A stretch of DNA of 64,000 nucleotides from Pyrinomonadaceae bacterium (lineage in GTDB: Bacteria; Acidobacteriota; Blastocatellia; Pyrinomonadales; Pyrinomonadaceae). Of the stretch, positions 16,482-25,714 are shown piece after piece. The translations under genes and the position numbers were made by a program. The notes under the pieces are model-generated. The model searched no databases. It saw only the letters and a list, made by a program, of their open reading frames with translations, and was not told where the DNA came from. The stretch lies in the NCBI GenBank assembly GCA_026129865.1, contig JAHCHG010000004.1:186001-250000 (forward strand), in the 5' to 3' direction. Numbering within the stretch: position 1 is the first letter of the stretch; each line of letters begins with the position of its first letter.

Positions 16482-19400
16482 ATGAAGATCACTTTAGCTG
16501 AAGTCCGAAACGGCGTAAAACTGCCGGAAACATCGTTCGATCTTGATCTGATCCGTGTCGGCAGAAACGCCGAGCAATGTCAGATAGTTTATGATAACGC
16601 GGCTTTTCCGATGGTCTCGCGCGTCCATGCCGAACTTCGCTGGCAGGGAGCAAATTGGGTTGTCTTTGACGCTAATTCCAGTTTTGGAACCTACGTTAAC
16701 GGTCAAAAGATCTCGTCGCCGCATCCGGTTTCTGCCGGTTCGAAAATACAGTTTGGAACTAACGGTCCGATAGTTGAGATTTTGAGTGTGGGCGACAAAC
16801 CCGCTGCTCCCCCGAAAGATGTTTCCGATTCCGGCTGGGCAACGCCGCCGCCCGCCGCCGCTAAACCGCAAACTCCGCCGCAAGTTCATCAACCAGCGCC
16901 GAGAACGCTGGAGAAACCGGTGCTGGAATTTCTGGATTCCGGCGCGCAGCCAATAGAGATCACTAAATCGTCGATCTGGCTCGGTCGCGATCCCGGCGGT
17001 GATATCGTTTTTGAATCTACAAAGATCATGGTTTCGCGAAAACACGCCGAAATTCGAAATGAAAACGGCAAATTCGTGCTCCATGACAATAAAAGTTTTA
17101 ACGGTACGTTGGTAAACGAGCAGCGCATTTCGGTTCCGACACCGCTGTATCACGACGACCGGATCAGACTCGGGTTAGGCGGACCGGTTCTCCGATTCAA
17201 GTCGCCTTCGCGAACGGCGCCGGCGGGTGCGGCGCTTGCCGGGCAGCGTTCGATCGCAATAAATCAGCTTGCCGAAATTTCTCCTGCGAACGAATCCGTC
17301 GGTTCGAAAACGATGGTCTTCAAAGTTGAAGATCTTACATCGCGCACACCTTCGGCAGCATCGGCGGAACCGCAATTACTTATGTCGCTTACGTTTGGCG
17401 GCAAGAAAGAATTGCTGATAGGTCGCGGCGAAGATTGCGACATTCATCTTGACGGTCTGCAGATTTCAAACCGCCACGCAAAGCTTTCGATGACCGGATC
17501 GGGCATTGTCGTCGAAGATCTAAATTCGACCAACGGCGTATATTTAAATGGCAATCGAATCAGCCGGCAATCGATCGGCATTGACGATTCGGTTCAGATC
17601 GGTTCATTTGTCATCAGGGTCGATCAGGCAAACAACATCGGCGTGTTCGATACACGCGCGAAAACGCGGATCGATTCCGTGAACATAACAAAAGAAGTCA
17701 AAAACCGCGCCGGCGGCGGAATGATCAAGCTTTTGGACAATGTTTCGCTTTCTATTCAACCGAACGAATTTGTCGGTCTTTTAGGACCGTCCGGTGCCGG
17801 AAAATCGACTTTGATGGACGCGATGAACGGAATGCGACCCGCGACCGGCGGCAGCGTCTTGATCAACAATCTCGATCTTTACCGCCATCTCGATTCATTG
17901 AAACAATCGATCGGCTATGTGCCGCAGGACGACATAATTCATCGAGAACTAACGGTTTACAGAACGCTTTATTATGTCGCCAAACTTCGCCTTTCGCGCG
18001 ATGTTTCAACGTCCGAGATAGATCAGATAATCGACGAAGTGCTTGATGTTACAGGGCTTTCCGAGCGGCGCGAAGTTCCAATAAATCAACTTTCCGGCGG
18101 ACAGCGAAAGCGCGTTTCGATCGCTGTCGAGTTAATTACAAAGCCGTCCGTGATCTTTCTTGACGAACCGACGTCCGGTCTCGATCCCGCGACGGAAGAA
18201 AAGATAATGATCCTTTTTCGCCAGATCGCGGAATCGGGACGAACCGTTATTTTGACCACTCACGCGATGGAGAACGTCAAACTTTTTGACAAACTCGTAG
18301 TTTTAATGCGCGGAAAACTCGTTTTTTACGGAACTCCGGATGAGGCGCTTGCCCATGTCGGCGCGTCGAGTTTTAAGGAACTTTACGACAAACTCGAAGC
18401 GCCGATCGAAGAAAGGCTGGAAAGATCGGGCGGAAGCCGTTTTCAGGTTACGGAGCAGGTTGCAGAAGAATGGAAGGATAAATTTACTAAAACCGCGCAA
18501 TATCGGAACAATGTTTACGAACCGCTGAAGGAACTCGGAACGCTTCAATCCGGCGGCGTCCAAAAGAAAAACCGGCTGGGTCTGTTCGGCGCGATTCGCC
18601 AATGGGCGACGCTTTCACGGCGTTATTCTCAGGTTTTGCTGCGCGATAAATTAACGCTTTTCATTTTGCTTGTTCAGGCACCGATAATCGCGTTTCTGGT
18701 TTTTTTGGTGATGGGCGACGATCAGCCGCGTGATTTCGCTTATTTTATGCTGTCGCTTGTCGCCGTTTGGTTTGGAACGTCTGTCGCCGCACGCGAGATC
18801 ATTCGCGAACGTGCCGTTTTCAAACGCGAGCGAATGGTCAATCTCGGGCTGATCCCTTATTTGTTTTCAAAGCTGTTCGTCCTCGGTGTGATCGTCGGCA
18901 TTCAATGTTTGCTGCTTTTTTTGCCGCTGAAATTCTTCGATATCGTCGGATTGATGCCGATGCCGGGCGTGCTGGCGGGAATTCCTCAGCTTTGGGTTAT
19001 GCTTTTGACCGCCGGCGTCGGAATTGCGCTCGGGCTTTTGATATCGGCTCTGGTGAAAACTTCCGAAATGGCGACGAGCCTTGTTCCGCTGATCTTGATA
19101 CCGCAAATATTATTTTCGGGATTAATGGGCGTGCCTCAGGGTATTAATAAAGCAGCCGGTCTTATCATGCCGGCGACCTGGTCGTTCGATACGATGAAAC
19201 GCTACTCTACGCTCGACACGCTCGAACCGGAAGGCGCTATAAAGGGCGGCGAGACAGATGGTCTCGGGCTTTATAAATTCATTGAGAAAGAAAACGATAA
19301 AATAATTGCCGATGCGAAAAGCGAATTGGACGATTACAAAAAAGATTCCGAGAAAAAGCTTGAAAATTATCAAAAGGAGTTGATGAGCGGAGGAAGTCCC

Positions 19401-19589
19401 GCCGCGCCGAAGCTTGACGATCCGCCCGCGATCGCCGATGCGAAGAAACTTCCGGAGAATTTGAGCGGGTACATAAATTTTCTGCATCCATGGATGCACG
19501 AGATTTTAAACCAACTTGTATTGATGTTAATGTTTGGAATGTTAGTTATTGCAACACTTATAGTTCTGCGATTGCAGGACACTCGTTAA
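16482..19589 (+). CDS. ABC exporter with three FHA domains
   Basis: This 1035-residue protein fuses a phosphothreonine-reading module to an ABCG-type half-transporter. Three FHA domains lie at about residues 20-100, 150-240 and 298-380, each with the GR...S/N-R-x-H-A core (VGRN..SRVHAEL; LGRD..SRKHAEI; IGRG..SNRHAKL). The nucleotide-binding domain has Walker A GPSGAGKST (about 434-442), signature LSGGQRKR and Walker B VIFLDEPTSGLDP. The ABC-2 permease at the C-terminus has about six membrane helices and a charged coiled-coil-like extracytoplasmic loop before the last. This layout recalls mycobacterial Rv1747, whose FHA domains are phosphorylated/bound by kinase PknF. The start is the ATG at 16482; an upstream TTG at 16452 lies inside the terminator hairpin. 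The transported substrate is unknown. Confidence 0.93.
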   Translation: MKITLAEVRNGVKLPETSFDLDLIRVGRNAEQCQIVYDNAAFPMVSRVHAELRWQGANWVVFDANSSFGTYVNGQKISSPHPVSAGSKIQFGTNGPIVEILSVGDKPAAPPKDVSDSGWATPPPAAAKPQTPPQVHQPAPRTLEKPVLEFLDSGAQPIEITKSSIWLGRDPGGDIVFESTKIMVSRKHAEIRNENGKFVLHDNKSFNGTLVNEQRISVPTPLYHDDRIRLGLGGPVLRFKSPSRTAPAGAALAGQRSIAINQLAEISPANESVGSKTMVFKVEDLTSRTPSAASAEPQLLMSLTFGGKKELLIGRGEDCDIHLDGLQISNRHAKLSMTGSGIVVEDLNSTNGVYLNGNRISRQSIGIDDSVQIGSFVIRVDQANNIGVFDTRAKTRIDSVNITKEVKNRAGGGMIKLLDNVSLSIQPNEFVGLLGPSGAGKSTLMDAMNGMRPATGGSVLINNLDLYRHLDSLKQSIGYVPQDDIIHRELTVYRTLYYVAKLRLSRDVSTSEIDQIIDEVLDVTGLSERREVPINQLSGGQRKRVSIAVELITKPSVIFLDEPTSGLDPATEEKIMILFRQIAESGRTVILTTHAMENVKLFDKLVVLMRGKLVFYGTPDEALAHVGASSFKELYDKLEAPIEERLERSGGSRFQVTEQVAEEWKDKFTKTAQYRNNVYEPLKELGTLQSGGVQKKNRLGLFGAIRQWATLSRRYSQVLLRDKLTLFILLVQAPIIAFLVFLVMGDDQPRDFAYFMLSLVAVWFGTSVAAREIIRERAVFKRERMVNLGLIPYLFSKLFVLGVIVGIQCLLLFLPLKFFDIVGLMPMPGVLAGIPQLWVMLLTAGVGIALGLLISALVKTSEMATSLVPLILIPQILFSGLMGVPQGINKAAGLIMPATWSFDTMKRYSTLDTLEPEGAIKGGETDGLGLYKFIEKENDKIIADAKSELDDYKKDSEKKLENYQKELMSGGSPAAPKLDDPPAIADAKKLPENLSGYINFLHPWMHEILNQLVLMLMFGMLVIATLIVLRLQDTR

Positions 19590-19600
19590 ATGAGGGGTTA

Positions 19601-20188
19601 ATGAAGAAAATTTTTAATTATTTTGCACTTTTTATAGTTCTTACTTTGGCTATTTCCGGCTTAACGTCGTGTAAAAACAGCTCGACAAGCGAAAGCGGCG
19701 ATACTACCGCATCCGCGCAAACGAAAGACAAAGGACAGTTTCCGCCGCTTCCCGAAAAGATCGCCGCCGCGGACATTAAAATGATCGACGGAAGTTCGTT
19801 CAAACTCGCCGACAAAAAAGGCAAGGTCGTTTTGGTAAACCTATGGGCGACCTGGTGCAGCCCGTGCCGCGCAGAAATGCCGGAACTTGTTGAAATGCAT
19901 ACCAAATACGCGGATAAAGGTTTTGAGGTCATCGGACTGGATACCGATCAGGGCGAGACCGTCGATCAGATCCAGGCTTTTGCTAAAGAGATGAACTTAA
20001 ACTATCCGTTGGGTTATGCGGACGACGAAATGTTTCGCCAGTTTGTCAGAATAAGCGGTCTGCAGGGAATTCCGCAGAGTATTTTGGTCAACCGCGAAGG
20101 GAAAATGACCGGCGTTTTTGCAGGCGGAAACCCGGAAACCATTAAAAAGATGGCTCAAACCGTCGAAAAGACCGTTAATGCGGACTAA
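19601..20188 (+). CDS. TlpA-like lipoprotein thioredoxin
   Basis: This is a membrane-anchored thiol-disulfide oxidoreductase of the TlpA/ResA family, acting in the periplasm. The lipoprotein signal ends in the lipobox LTSC with Cys24. After a Ser/Thr-rich linker, the AhpC/TSA-Redoxin domain has LVNLWATWCSPCRAEMPEL with the redox pair C86-x-x-C89, and the cis-Pro loop GIPQSILVNREG. Start codon ATG 19601 has GAGGGG 4 bases upstream; the open frame extends further up but overlaps the FHA-ABC gene. It follows that gene by 11 bases, so it belongs to the same transcript. Its usual job would be keeping exported cysteines reduced, for example in cytochrome maturation or in cell-surface proteins. It converges with the next gene with a 4-base overlap. 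Confidence 0.9.
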   Translation: MKKIFNYFALFIVLTLAISGLTSCKNSSTSESGDTTASAQTKDKGQFPPLPEKIAAADIKMIDGSSFKLADKKGKVVLVNLWATWCSPCRAEMPELVEMHTKYADKGFEVIGLDTDQGETVDQIQAFAKEMNLNYPLGYADDEMFRQFVRISGLQGIPQSILVNREGKMTGVFAGGNPETIKKMAQTVEKTVNAD

Positions 20189-21627
20189 CTATCACCGCCC
20201 TGCGGATTTTTCGGTTCAACGAGCAGCGTTTTAAAACTTGCCAGACTTACCAGACCCGGAGCGGCACCTTTTGGTTTGTTTACGAACTTTTTCTGCGTGT
20301 AATGAACCGCCGCTTTTGGTTCCGATTTCGCTTTGCTGAAAAAAGCCGCGAGTTCGGCGGCTTCGAGCAGTGTTCTCTGCGGAATCTCAAGCCGGTTCGG
20401 ATTACGAACGACGACGTGCGATCCCGGATAATCTGCTGCGTGAAGCCAAAGATCGAGCGAGCGGGCTACTTTGAAGGTCAGAATATCATTGTCTTTTGAC
20501 CTCCGACCGACGAGTATTTCAAAACCGTCGGACGATGTATATCTTCTAAATCCGTCGCCCGAATCTATTGGCTTTTTACGCTTTCCCGGAAGTTCGTCCC
20601 TTGTCGGCAAAAGCGCTTCAATGGCGGAGACGTCTTCATCGGCGACCGCCTCTTCGAGAGCTTCTTTGCGCTTGTAAAGCATTTCGAGCTCCGCTTTTAC
20701 GTCTTTCACTCTGGATGAGATCGCCGCCGCCGCATTGCGCGCCTTCGTATATTTCTTGAAATAATTTTCGGCAGCTTCCGCTATGGAATGATTTTCATCG
20801 GCTTCTATCTCAATTTCGGGTGTATCACCGGCGTAATAGTCAACGACGACAAACTTATCATTTTCCCGGCGCGCCGTTGCTGCGTTTGCCAGCAAAAGAT
20901 CTCCGCACCGCTTCCAATGTTCGGCGCTGCCGTGTTCGGAAAGATCCTTTTCTAAATTTCGTAATAATTTTTCGCTTTTCCTGATCTCACGTTTTACCGA
21001 AGCGCGTGCGGTTGAGGCGAGATTTCGCAGTTTTGTGCGGGTTTCTTTTTCGAGATAAAACGAGTCGAGCGCAGTTGAAAGATCGACAAAACCTTTTGAA
21101 GGAAAAACTGCATTTTCAGAAGCAGCTCGATCCGATTCGAACGGTGCCGGCGGCGAATATTCGTCGCCAACCTCTTGCCCGGGACCGGATGTTTCTCGTG
21201 TGGACGTCAGGATCAGCCCGCGTTCATCGAGCAAAAAAAGATTTGAAGACCGCCCGGAAAACTGAGCGATCATAAGATACTTTGAGGTTATTCCTACGTC
21301 GTCGCGAACTTCGAATTCAAACCGAAAAATTCTGTCATCCGGCAGTTTATGCAACGATGTCAACGTCCCGCCGGACAGACGGTTTCGCAAAAATTGCAAA
21401 AAAGGGGTAAGAGTTTTAGATTGCGCATCAAGATCGCGAAACCGCCGGATAACGAGATACATTCGCGGCGAATTCGGTTCGATGCTAATGAATAGATATT
21501 TAGAATCGGGAAGCCGGAGATCAATAATTATCTGATTCCGTGTCAGAGGAAAAATTTTGCCGAACTTACTTCCGGTCAATTCGGAACTAAGTTCGGCGGC
21601 AATTGCAGAAAACGTTGCTTCGTTCAT
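20185..21627 (-). CDS. rqcH: NFACT-family protein (RqcH/FbpA-like)
   Basis: NFACT proteins (Rqc2/RqcH) bind 50S subunits carrying stalled nascent chains and recruit tRNA-Ala to add C-terminal alanine tails for degradation; older names are fibronectin-binding protein. The NFACT-N domain is at about 1-200 and contains DDRIFRFEF, matching the Asp-Arg motif essential for tRNA recruitment. A charged coiled-coil region spans about 200-340. The NFACT-R domain (about 365-470) has RSLDLWLHAADYPGSHVVVR and VHYTQKKFVNKPKG, both diagnostic. At 480 residues it is shorter than the roughly 570 of Bacillus RqcH, so the middle (HhH/coiled-coil) part is reduced. AAAGG lies before the ATG. It converges on the TlpA gene. 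Confidence 0.88.
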   Translation of the reverse strand: MNEATFSAIAAELSSELTGSKFGKIFPLTRNQIIIDLRLPDSKYLFISIEPNSPRMYLVIRRFRDLDAQSKTLTPFLQFLRNRLSGGTLTSLHKLPDDRIFRFEFEVRDDVGITSKYLMIAQFSGRSSNLFLLDERGLILTSTRETSGPGQEVGDEYSPPAPFESDRAASENAVFPSKGFVDLSTALDSFYLEKETRTKLRNLASTARASVKREIRKSEKLLRNLEKDLSEHGSAEHWKRCGDLLLANAATARRENDKFVVVDYYAGDTPEIEIEADENHSIAEAAENYFKKYTKARNAAAAISSRVKDVKAELEMLYKRKEALEEAVADEDVSAIEALLPTRDELPGKRKKPIDSGDGFRRYTSSDGFEILVGRRSKDNDILTFKVARSLDLWLHAADYPGSHVVVRNPNRLEIPQRTLLEAAELAAFFSKAKSEPKAAVHYTQKKFVNKPKGAAPGLVSLASFKTLLVEPKNPQGGDS

Positions 21628-21684
21628 AACGGTTGACCTTTGATGTTACCGAAAAATCAAGCGTTTTTGAATCGAATGCGGCAA

Positions 21685-23055
21685 TTAGAATTCTTTAACA
21701 ACTATCGTTCGCGAAACGATGTCATGGATCGCACGATTTTCTTCATTAAAGAAAATAGAGATAAAACCGGCGCCTAGAAAACCAAGCGAAACTAAGTAAA
21801 GACAGGAACTTACAGCAGCCTGGTGAACTGTCGGATACTCTTCGCCTTCGATATCGACGACCTCGAGCGAAAAGAGTCTCATTCCGAACGTGCGTCCGTA
21901 AAAACCGACCGACGCCGTCATATAGATCATTAGAACGACCGCTGTGGTCAGCAAAAATGCCAGTACGCCCGACAGAGTAAACCATTCGCCGCCGATCGCC
22001 ATAAACGGCGTTAAGAGTATCAGGCTCGCAAATGCGCCGATAATGACGTCGAATAAACCAGCGTTAAAACGAACCGCGAGCGGCGCGCAATCGTCAATTT
22101 CCTGCAGTTCGAGATCTTCTTCCTGTTCGTTTTCGATCGATTCGATGTCCAGATCATCGGGTCTTAGTTCTTCACGAATGATCGGACGTTTCTGGCGAAA
22201 ATCGGTTTCGATTATCTCGGCTGACTCTGTGTCGAAACTCGACGAGATCTGCGCAGGTTTCGGAAGCTCCGGAAGTTTGTTCGTGTCGAGTTGTCCGCTG
22301 TCCGTCAATGGAGGATTTGAAGCTTTACTTTCAAAACGATATGAACCGGGAGTTACCGGCAAATGATCGTTTGGTTTCGCCGTAAAATACAGAAGCGTGT
22401 TGTTCGATTTTGCTTTTTCTCCAAACGTCAGTTCCTGCGGCTCTTCCGGTTCCAAAAACTGCCGCCGCGATTTTTCGATGCGGCGAAGCGCTGCTGCGAG
22501 TTTCGGATTAGAAACTCCTTCCGCGTCCGGTGTCGACGGTGCTTCTTCAACTTTCAGCGCGTTTGCTCCGCTCGTTGCAAGAGTTTTTCTTCGAATTGAA
22601 GGAGAATCCGCAATTTCAATGGTTCCGGTTTCGCCGGAATAATTCGACGAACGCTGGCGAACCGCGTTTTTTAACTGCAGCCGCCATTCCGGCAGCTGTG
22701 CGTTCTTGTTGTGAAATTCGACCAGTGTCGGACTCGTATGTTTAGGTTCAAATTCCGTTGTTTCCACTGGCTCTTTCTTGATCTCGCTCTTAACTTCAGG
22801 CGCATACGTAAATTCGATCCGCGTTTTCGGCAAACTTTGAAGGTCGTATTTCGGCGTCTGCGGCGCACTCGGTTTGATCGGGTAATTGTCGGAAATTCCA
22901 GGCAGATCGATCTTTTCCGGCTTTGGAATCGGTTTTATAAGCGGCGTTATCTTGGTGATCAATTCTTCACGAACCGAATCGTTGATCATTGTTCCGCAGC
23001 TCGGGCAGATCGATAATGTAAAAGCGTTATCTCGTTTACAAACAGGACAGTTCAT
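21685..23055 (-). CDS. Zinc-ribbon protein with RDD membrane domain
   Basis: This protein has a zinc ribbon at the N-terminus (C3, C6, C17, C20), a long Pro/Glu/Ser-rich disordered stretch (about 30-320) and a C-terminal RDD domain (about 326-456) in the inner membrane. The RDD signature is seen as PLAVRFNAGLFDVIIG (Arg and Asp), GRTFGMRLFSLEVVD, and the late ENRAIHDIVSRTIVV. Three or more hydrophobic helices lie within it. RDD proteins include Na+/H+ antiporter-like and regulatory members, but the function here cannot be assigned. It is one of six zinc-ribbon-headed proteins in the window. It follows the NFACT start by 57 bases on the same strand. Confidence 0.85.
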   Translation of the reverse strand: MNCPVCKRDNAFTLSICPSCGTMINDSVREELITKITPLIKPIPKPEKIDLPGISDNYPIKPSAPQTPKYDLQSLPKTRIEFTYAPEVKSEIKKEPVETTEFEPKHTSPTLVEFHNKNAQLPEWRLQLKNAVRQRSSNYSGETGTIEIADSPSIRRKTLATSGANALKVEEAPSTPDAEGVSNPKLAAALRRIEKSRRQFLEPEEPQELTFGEKAKSNNTLLYFTAKPNDHLPVTPGSYRFESKASNPPLTDSGQLDTNKLPELPKPAQISSSFDTESAEIIETDFRQKRPIIREELRPDDLDIESIENEQEEDLELQEIDDCAPLAVRFNAGLFDVIIGAFASLILLTPFMAIGGEWFTLSGVLAFLLTTAVVLMIYMTASVGFYGRTFGMRLFSLEVVDIEGEEYPTVHQAAVSSCLYLVSLGFLGAGFISIFFNEENRAIHDIVSRTIVVKEF

Positions 23056-23229
23056 AATTTTAAAAGATAGAAACTAGAATTGGAATTCTAAGAGAATTAG
23101 GGAAAAAACCTAGGAAATGATTCAAACTTTGTGGATAGTATCAGAATGTACTTTAACTAGTCAATAGTAAATTTATGAGAACAGGCGAGTTCGCCGATGA
23201 GATAGCGAATTCGTCAAAAAATTATCCGG

Positions 23230-23622
23230 TCACAGTCTTTGCCTGCCGGCGAAACCGCCTTCCAGATCGTGCCACCATTCAATTACGGGCGGTTCGTCGA
23301 GCTGCCAGCAGAGAAGAACAAGCTTTCCTGCACGCATGGTCGGAAAATCGATCAAACCGCGGGTATAGTCTTTTATCTGTACGCCGAGCTCGATCACTTC
23401 GGTTGTTAATTTTCCTATTTCAACCAGCGATGTAATATACATCGAACCATGTTCGGTTCCGCCGCCGCCGCTTTCTGCCGCCTTCGCCGCGCGTTTGGCA
23501 GCATCGCGAAGTCTTGAGACCGTTTGAGAATGCGAGCGAATATCGGTGAGTTTCGGAATTATCACCGGCAGCATATCGTTCGCTTCGTCAACGGTAAAGA
23601 TCTTCATTTCTTCAACAATCAT
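23230..23622 (-). CDS. DUF2203 family protein
   Basis: This is a small cytoplasmic protein of the DUF2203 family, whose function is unknown. Family features are the N-terminal FTVDEANDMLPVI, a helical middle, and the C-terminal GLIDFPTMRAGKLVLLCWQL followed by EWWHDLEGGFAGRQ. The Gly-rich insert SGGGGTEHG at about residues 52-60 is unusual. It starts 9 bases after the end of the NYN-domain gene, which argues for one transcript. The start could also be the ATG at 23607, five codons in. Confidence 0.88.
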   Translation of the reverse strand: MIVEEMKIFTVDEANDMLPVIIPKLTDIRSHSQTVSRLRDAAKRAAKAAESGGGGTEHGSMYITSLVEIGKLTTEVIELGVQIKDYTRGLIDFPTMRAGKLVLLCWQLDEPPVIEWWHDLEGGFAGRQRL

Positions 23623-23631
23623 AAGAAAATT

Positions 23632-24342
23632 TTAGTTGTCGTCGCTTACGCGGACGTATTCCGAAACTTCATCGTCATCTTCGGCAAACCCCGAATCTAT
23701 CGCGACTTTATCGTCCGTTCTGCGGAATGATTTCGACGAACGGTCGAGGACTCTCTCGTTCATCATCTCGCCAGCCGGGACGAAGGTCGGTATGTCATAT
23801 TCATCCATCTGTGTCGAATCTTTACACACCAGGTCGGCGATGTCGCCGAGATCGATGAAAAAGTCGGATACGTCTATCAGTCGAGGTGCGGTATTTGAGC
23901 GGAATCCGGCAACTTCGACACGGCAACCCTTATACGCGACAGCGTTTAAGGCGTAGACGAAATCCTCGTCGCCGGAAACCAAAACTGCTGTATCATATCG
24001 ACCCGCAAGGCTGAGCATGTCAACTGCGATCTCCACATCGAGGTTCGCTTTTCGGGTTCCGTCATAAAACGTCTTTAATTCTTTCTGAATGACGCGAAAA
24101 CCGTTTCTCCGCATCCATAAAAGAAAGCCCTGCTGTCGTTCCGCTCCGGCGTCAACGCCTGTGTAGAAGAAAGCACGCAAAAGCCGACCATCGCCGAGCA
24201 ATACGCGCAGAAGTTTGTTGTAATCGATATCGAGATTGTGAAATCTAGCTGCGTGAAATAAGTTGTTTCCGTCAATGAAAACCGCGACCCGACCGCGATG
24301 TCCAAATTGCCAGGAAGAATTTGTTGCCATATCAAACTGCAT
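23632..24342 (-). CDS. NYN-domain (LabA/DUF88-like) putative ribonuclease
   Basis: This protein has a PIN-like NYN domain, a fold found in metal-dependent RNases. The acidic active-site pattern is visible: VAVFIDGNNLFH near residue 20, KANLDVEIAVDML in the middle, and VLVSGDEDFVYAL. These correspond to the conserved Asp residues that bind metal, so it is probably catalytic. After about residue 175 the tail is polar and acidic (ending DDDEVSEYVRVSDDN), without a recognised domain; LabA proteins with an OST-HTH tail differ. It precedes DUF2203 by 9 bases. AAGG lies upstream of the ATG. The substrate RNA is unknown. Confidence 0.9.
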   Translation of the reverse strand: MQFDMATNSSWQFGHRGRVAVFIDGNNLFHAARFHNLDIDYNKLLRVLLGDGRLLRAFFYTGVDAGAERQQGFLLWMRRNGFRVIQKELKTFYDGTRKANLDVEIAVDMLSLAGRYDTAVLVSGDEDFVYALNAVAYKGCRVEVAGFRSNTAPRLIDVSDFFIDLGDIADLVCKDSTQMDEYDIPTFVPAGEMMNERVLDRSSKSFRRTDDKVAIDSGFAEDDDEVSEYVRVSDDN

Positions 24343-24766
24343 TATTAAAACCTTTTAAATAAAAATTAAGATAAAAGCTGCGGCAGTTGTTATGGAATTT
24401 CGAAGGAACTTAAGGTCGGAAACTAAAAGCAAATGTGCCGAAATCAAACATTTATACGGCAGAAACGGCATTATCGTGATTTGCTAATTCTGAAAAGTAT
24501 CTAAAAATAACGCCGTATTAATACGCCTGCTTTTAATAGATATACTAATTAATAGATCCGAAATTCTAATGGTCAACTGCAAAAAAAATATAAAAAAATA
24601 ATTGAATAAGATTCTGCCTGCTTGTCTTTACGTCGGTCAAGCTGATTAATATAAACATACTCGTTTTCGAAGAGTAAATCAAAAATCAGATCTGCAGAAC
24701 GCCAAGAGATCGCTTCCGTGACTGCTGCGATCTGCTCAAATAATTAAGGGAAAATATAAGAAATAA
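24343..24766. other. AT-rich intergenic region with a palindrome
   Basis: About 420 AT-rich bases lie between the divergent NYN gene and the next zinc-ribbon gene, with no credible reading frame. The perfect 12-base palindrome CGTATTAATACG at 24514-24525 could be a regulator site. No terminator or RNA gene was recognised. Confidence 0.4.
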
Positions 24767-25714
24767 ATGGACCAATTGCTCGAATGTGAAAAATGTTCGC
24801 GAAAATCGCCGCCCGCCAGGTCGGAATGTCTCTATTGCGGCGCACCGCTCGCCGGCGCCGTTGACCGTAGCCGACCGATCCGCAAAATGCCGCGTATTTT
24901 GGATGAATGGGAAAAAGGCTTTAATGTGGTTGTTAAGCCGATCGCCAATCAAACTGGTCGATTTGAACGAGTCAATGTAGAAGAGATAGCGGCTGAACTA
25001 GATCTGGTAGTTGACGATCTGATAAAACTCTTTTCAGCCAACGTACCGTTTCCGGCAGCGAGAGTTGAAAGTTCTGCGGAAGCTGAGGCAATTTCGGCGG
25101 TTTTGCGCGAGTACGGCGTCGAAACTGAAGTTGTTGCGGATCAAAAATTAGGTTTAAGTTCACCGCAGAAACGTGTCCGGGCGGTCGCGATCAAAGGCGG
25201 ATCGATCTCATTTACGCTATTTAATACAGGCGACGTAGAAAATTTTTCATCGGAAGATCTAAAATTGATCGTTACCGGATCCGTTTTCGAAAAGACGATC
25301 GAAACAGTTGAAAAACATTCGAAAAAACATACGAATAAGACTTTGAACATCGGTCACACGGCACGCGATCAGCGAATGATAGATGTATATGCCGGAAATG
25401 AGATGATCGGCTACCGGATTATTCCGACCGGATTTGATTTCTCTGCGCTTGGTGCTGAAATGAGCATTTTGGCAACGGAAAATCTGCAGAAATTGTTCGT
25501 AAAACTCAGTAATTGTATCGCGAACGGCGAAGCGATCAACGGATACGACGAGATCAGAAATTCCTTAACGAATATTTGGAGTTTTGAAGAAGTGAACAGC
25601 ACAAAAGGCGTTACAAAAAAAGGAGTCGGAAATGTCAACGTTGCGCGCCAGACTATAGTTACGAATTTAAACCAATTTACGCGCTTTTCGCGGTTGTGCC
25701 GGCAGTTCATATGA
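24767..25714 (+). CDS. Zinc-ribbon protein of unknown function
   Basis: This 315-residue, apparently soluble protein has an N-terminal zinc ribbon (C7, C10, C21, C24; LECEKC and CLYCGAPL). The rest was not recognised. Residues about 65-125 could be a helical module (VNVEEIAAELDLVVDDLIKL, then AEAISAVLREYGVETEVV), resembling the ferredoxin-like folds of ribosome-associated or ClpS-like proteins only vaguely. A mixed alpha/beta region then extends to about residue 265 (including LKLIVTGSVFEKTIE and MIGYRIIPTGFDFSALG). The stop overlaps the start of the rRNA methyltransferase (ATGA), so the two are translationally coupled, which suggests but does not prove a link to RNA modification or translation. 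Confidence 0.75.
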   Translation: MDQLLECEKCSRKSPPARSECLYCGAPLAGAVDRSRPIRKMPRILDEWEKGFNVVVKPIANQTGRFERVNVEEIAAELDLVVDDLIKLFSANVPFPAARVESSAEAEAISAVLREYGVETEVVADQKLGLSSPQKRVRAVAIKGGSISFTLFNTGDVENFSSEDLKLIVTGSVFEKTIETVEKHSKKHTNKTLNIGHTARDQRMIDVYAGNEMIGYRIIPTGFDFSALGAEMSILATENLQKLFVKLSNCIANGEAINGYDEIRNSLTNIWSFEEVNSTKGVTKKGVGNVNVARQTIVTNLNQFTRFSRLCRQFI

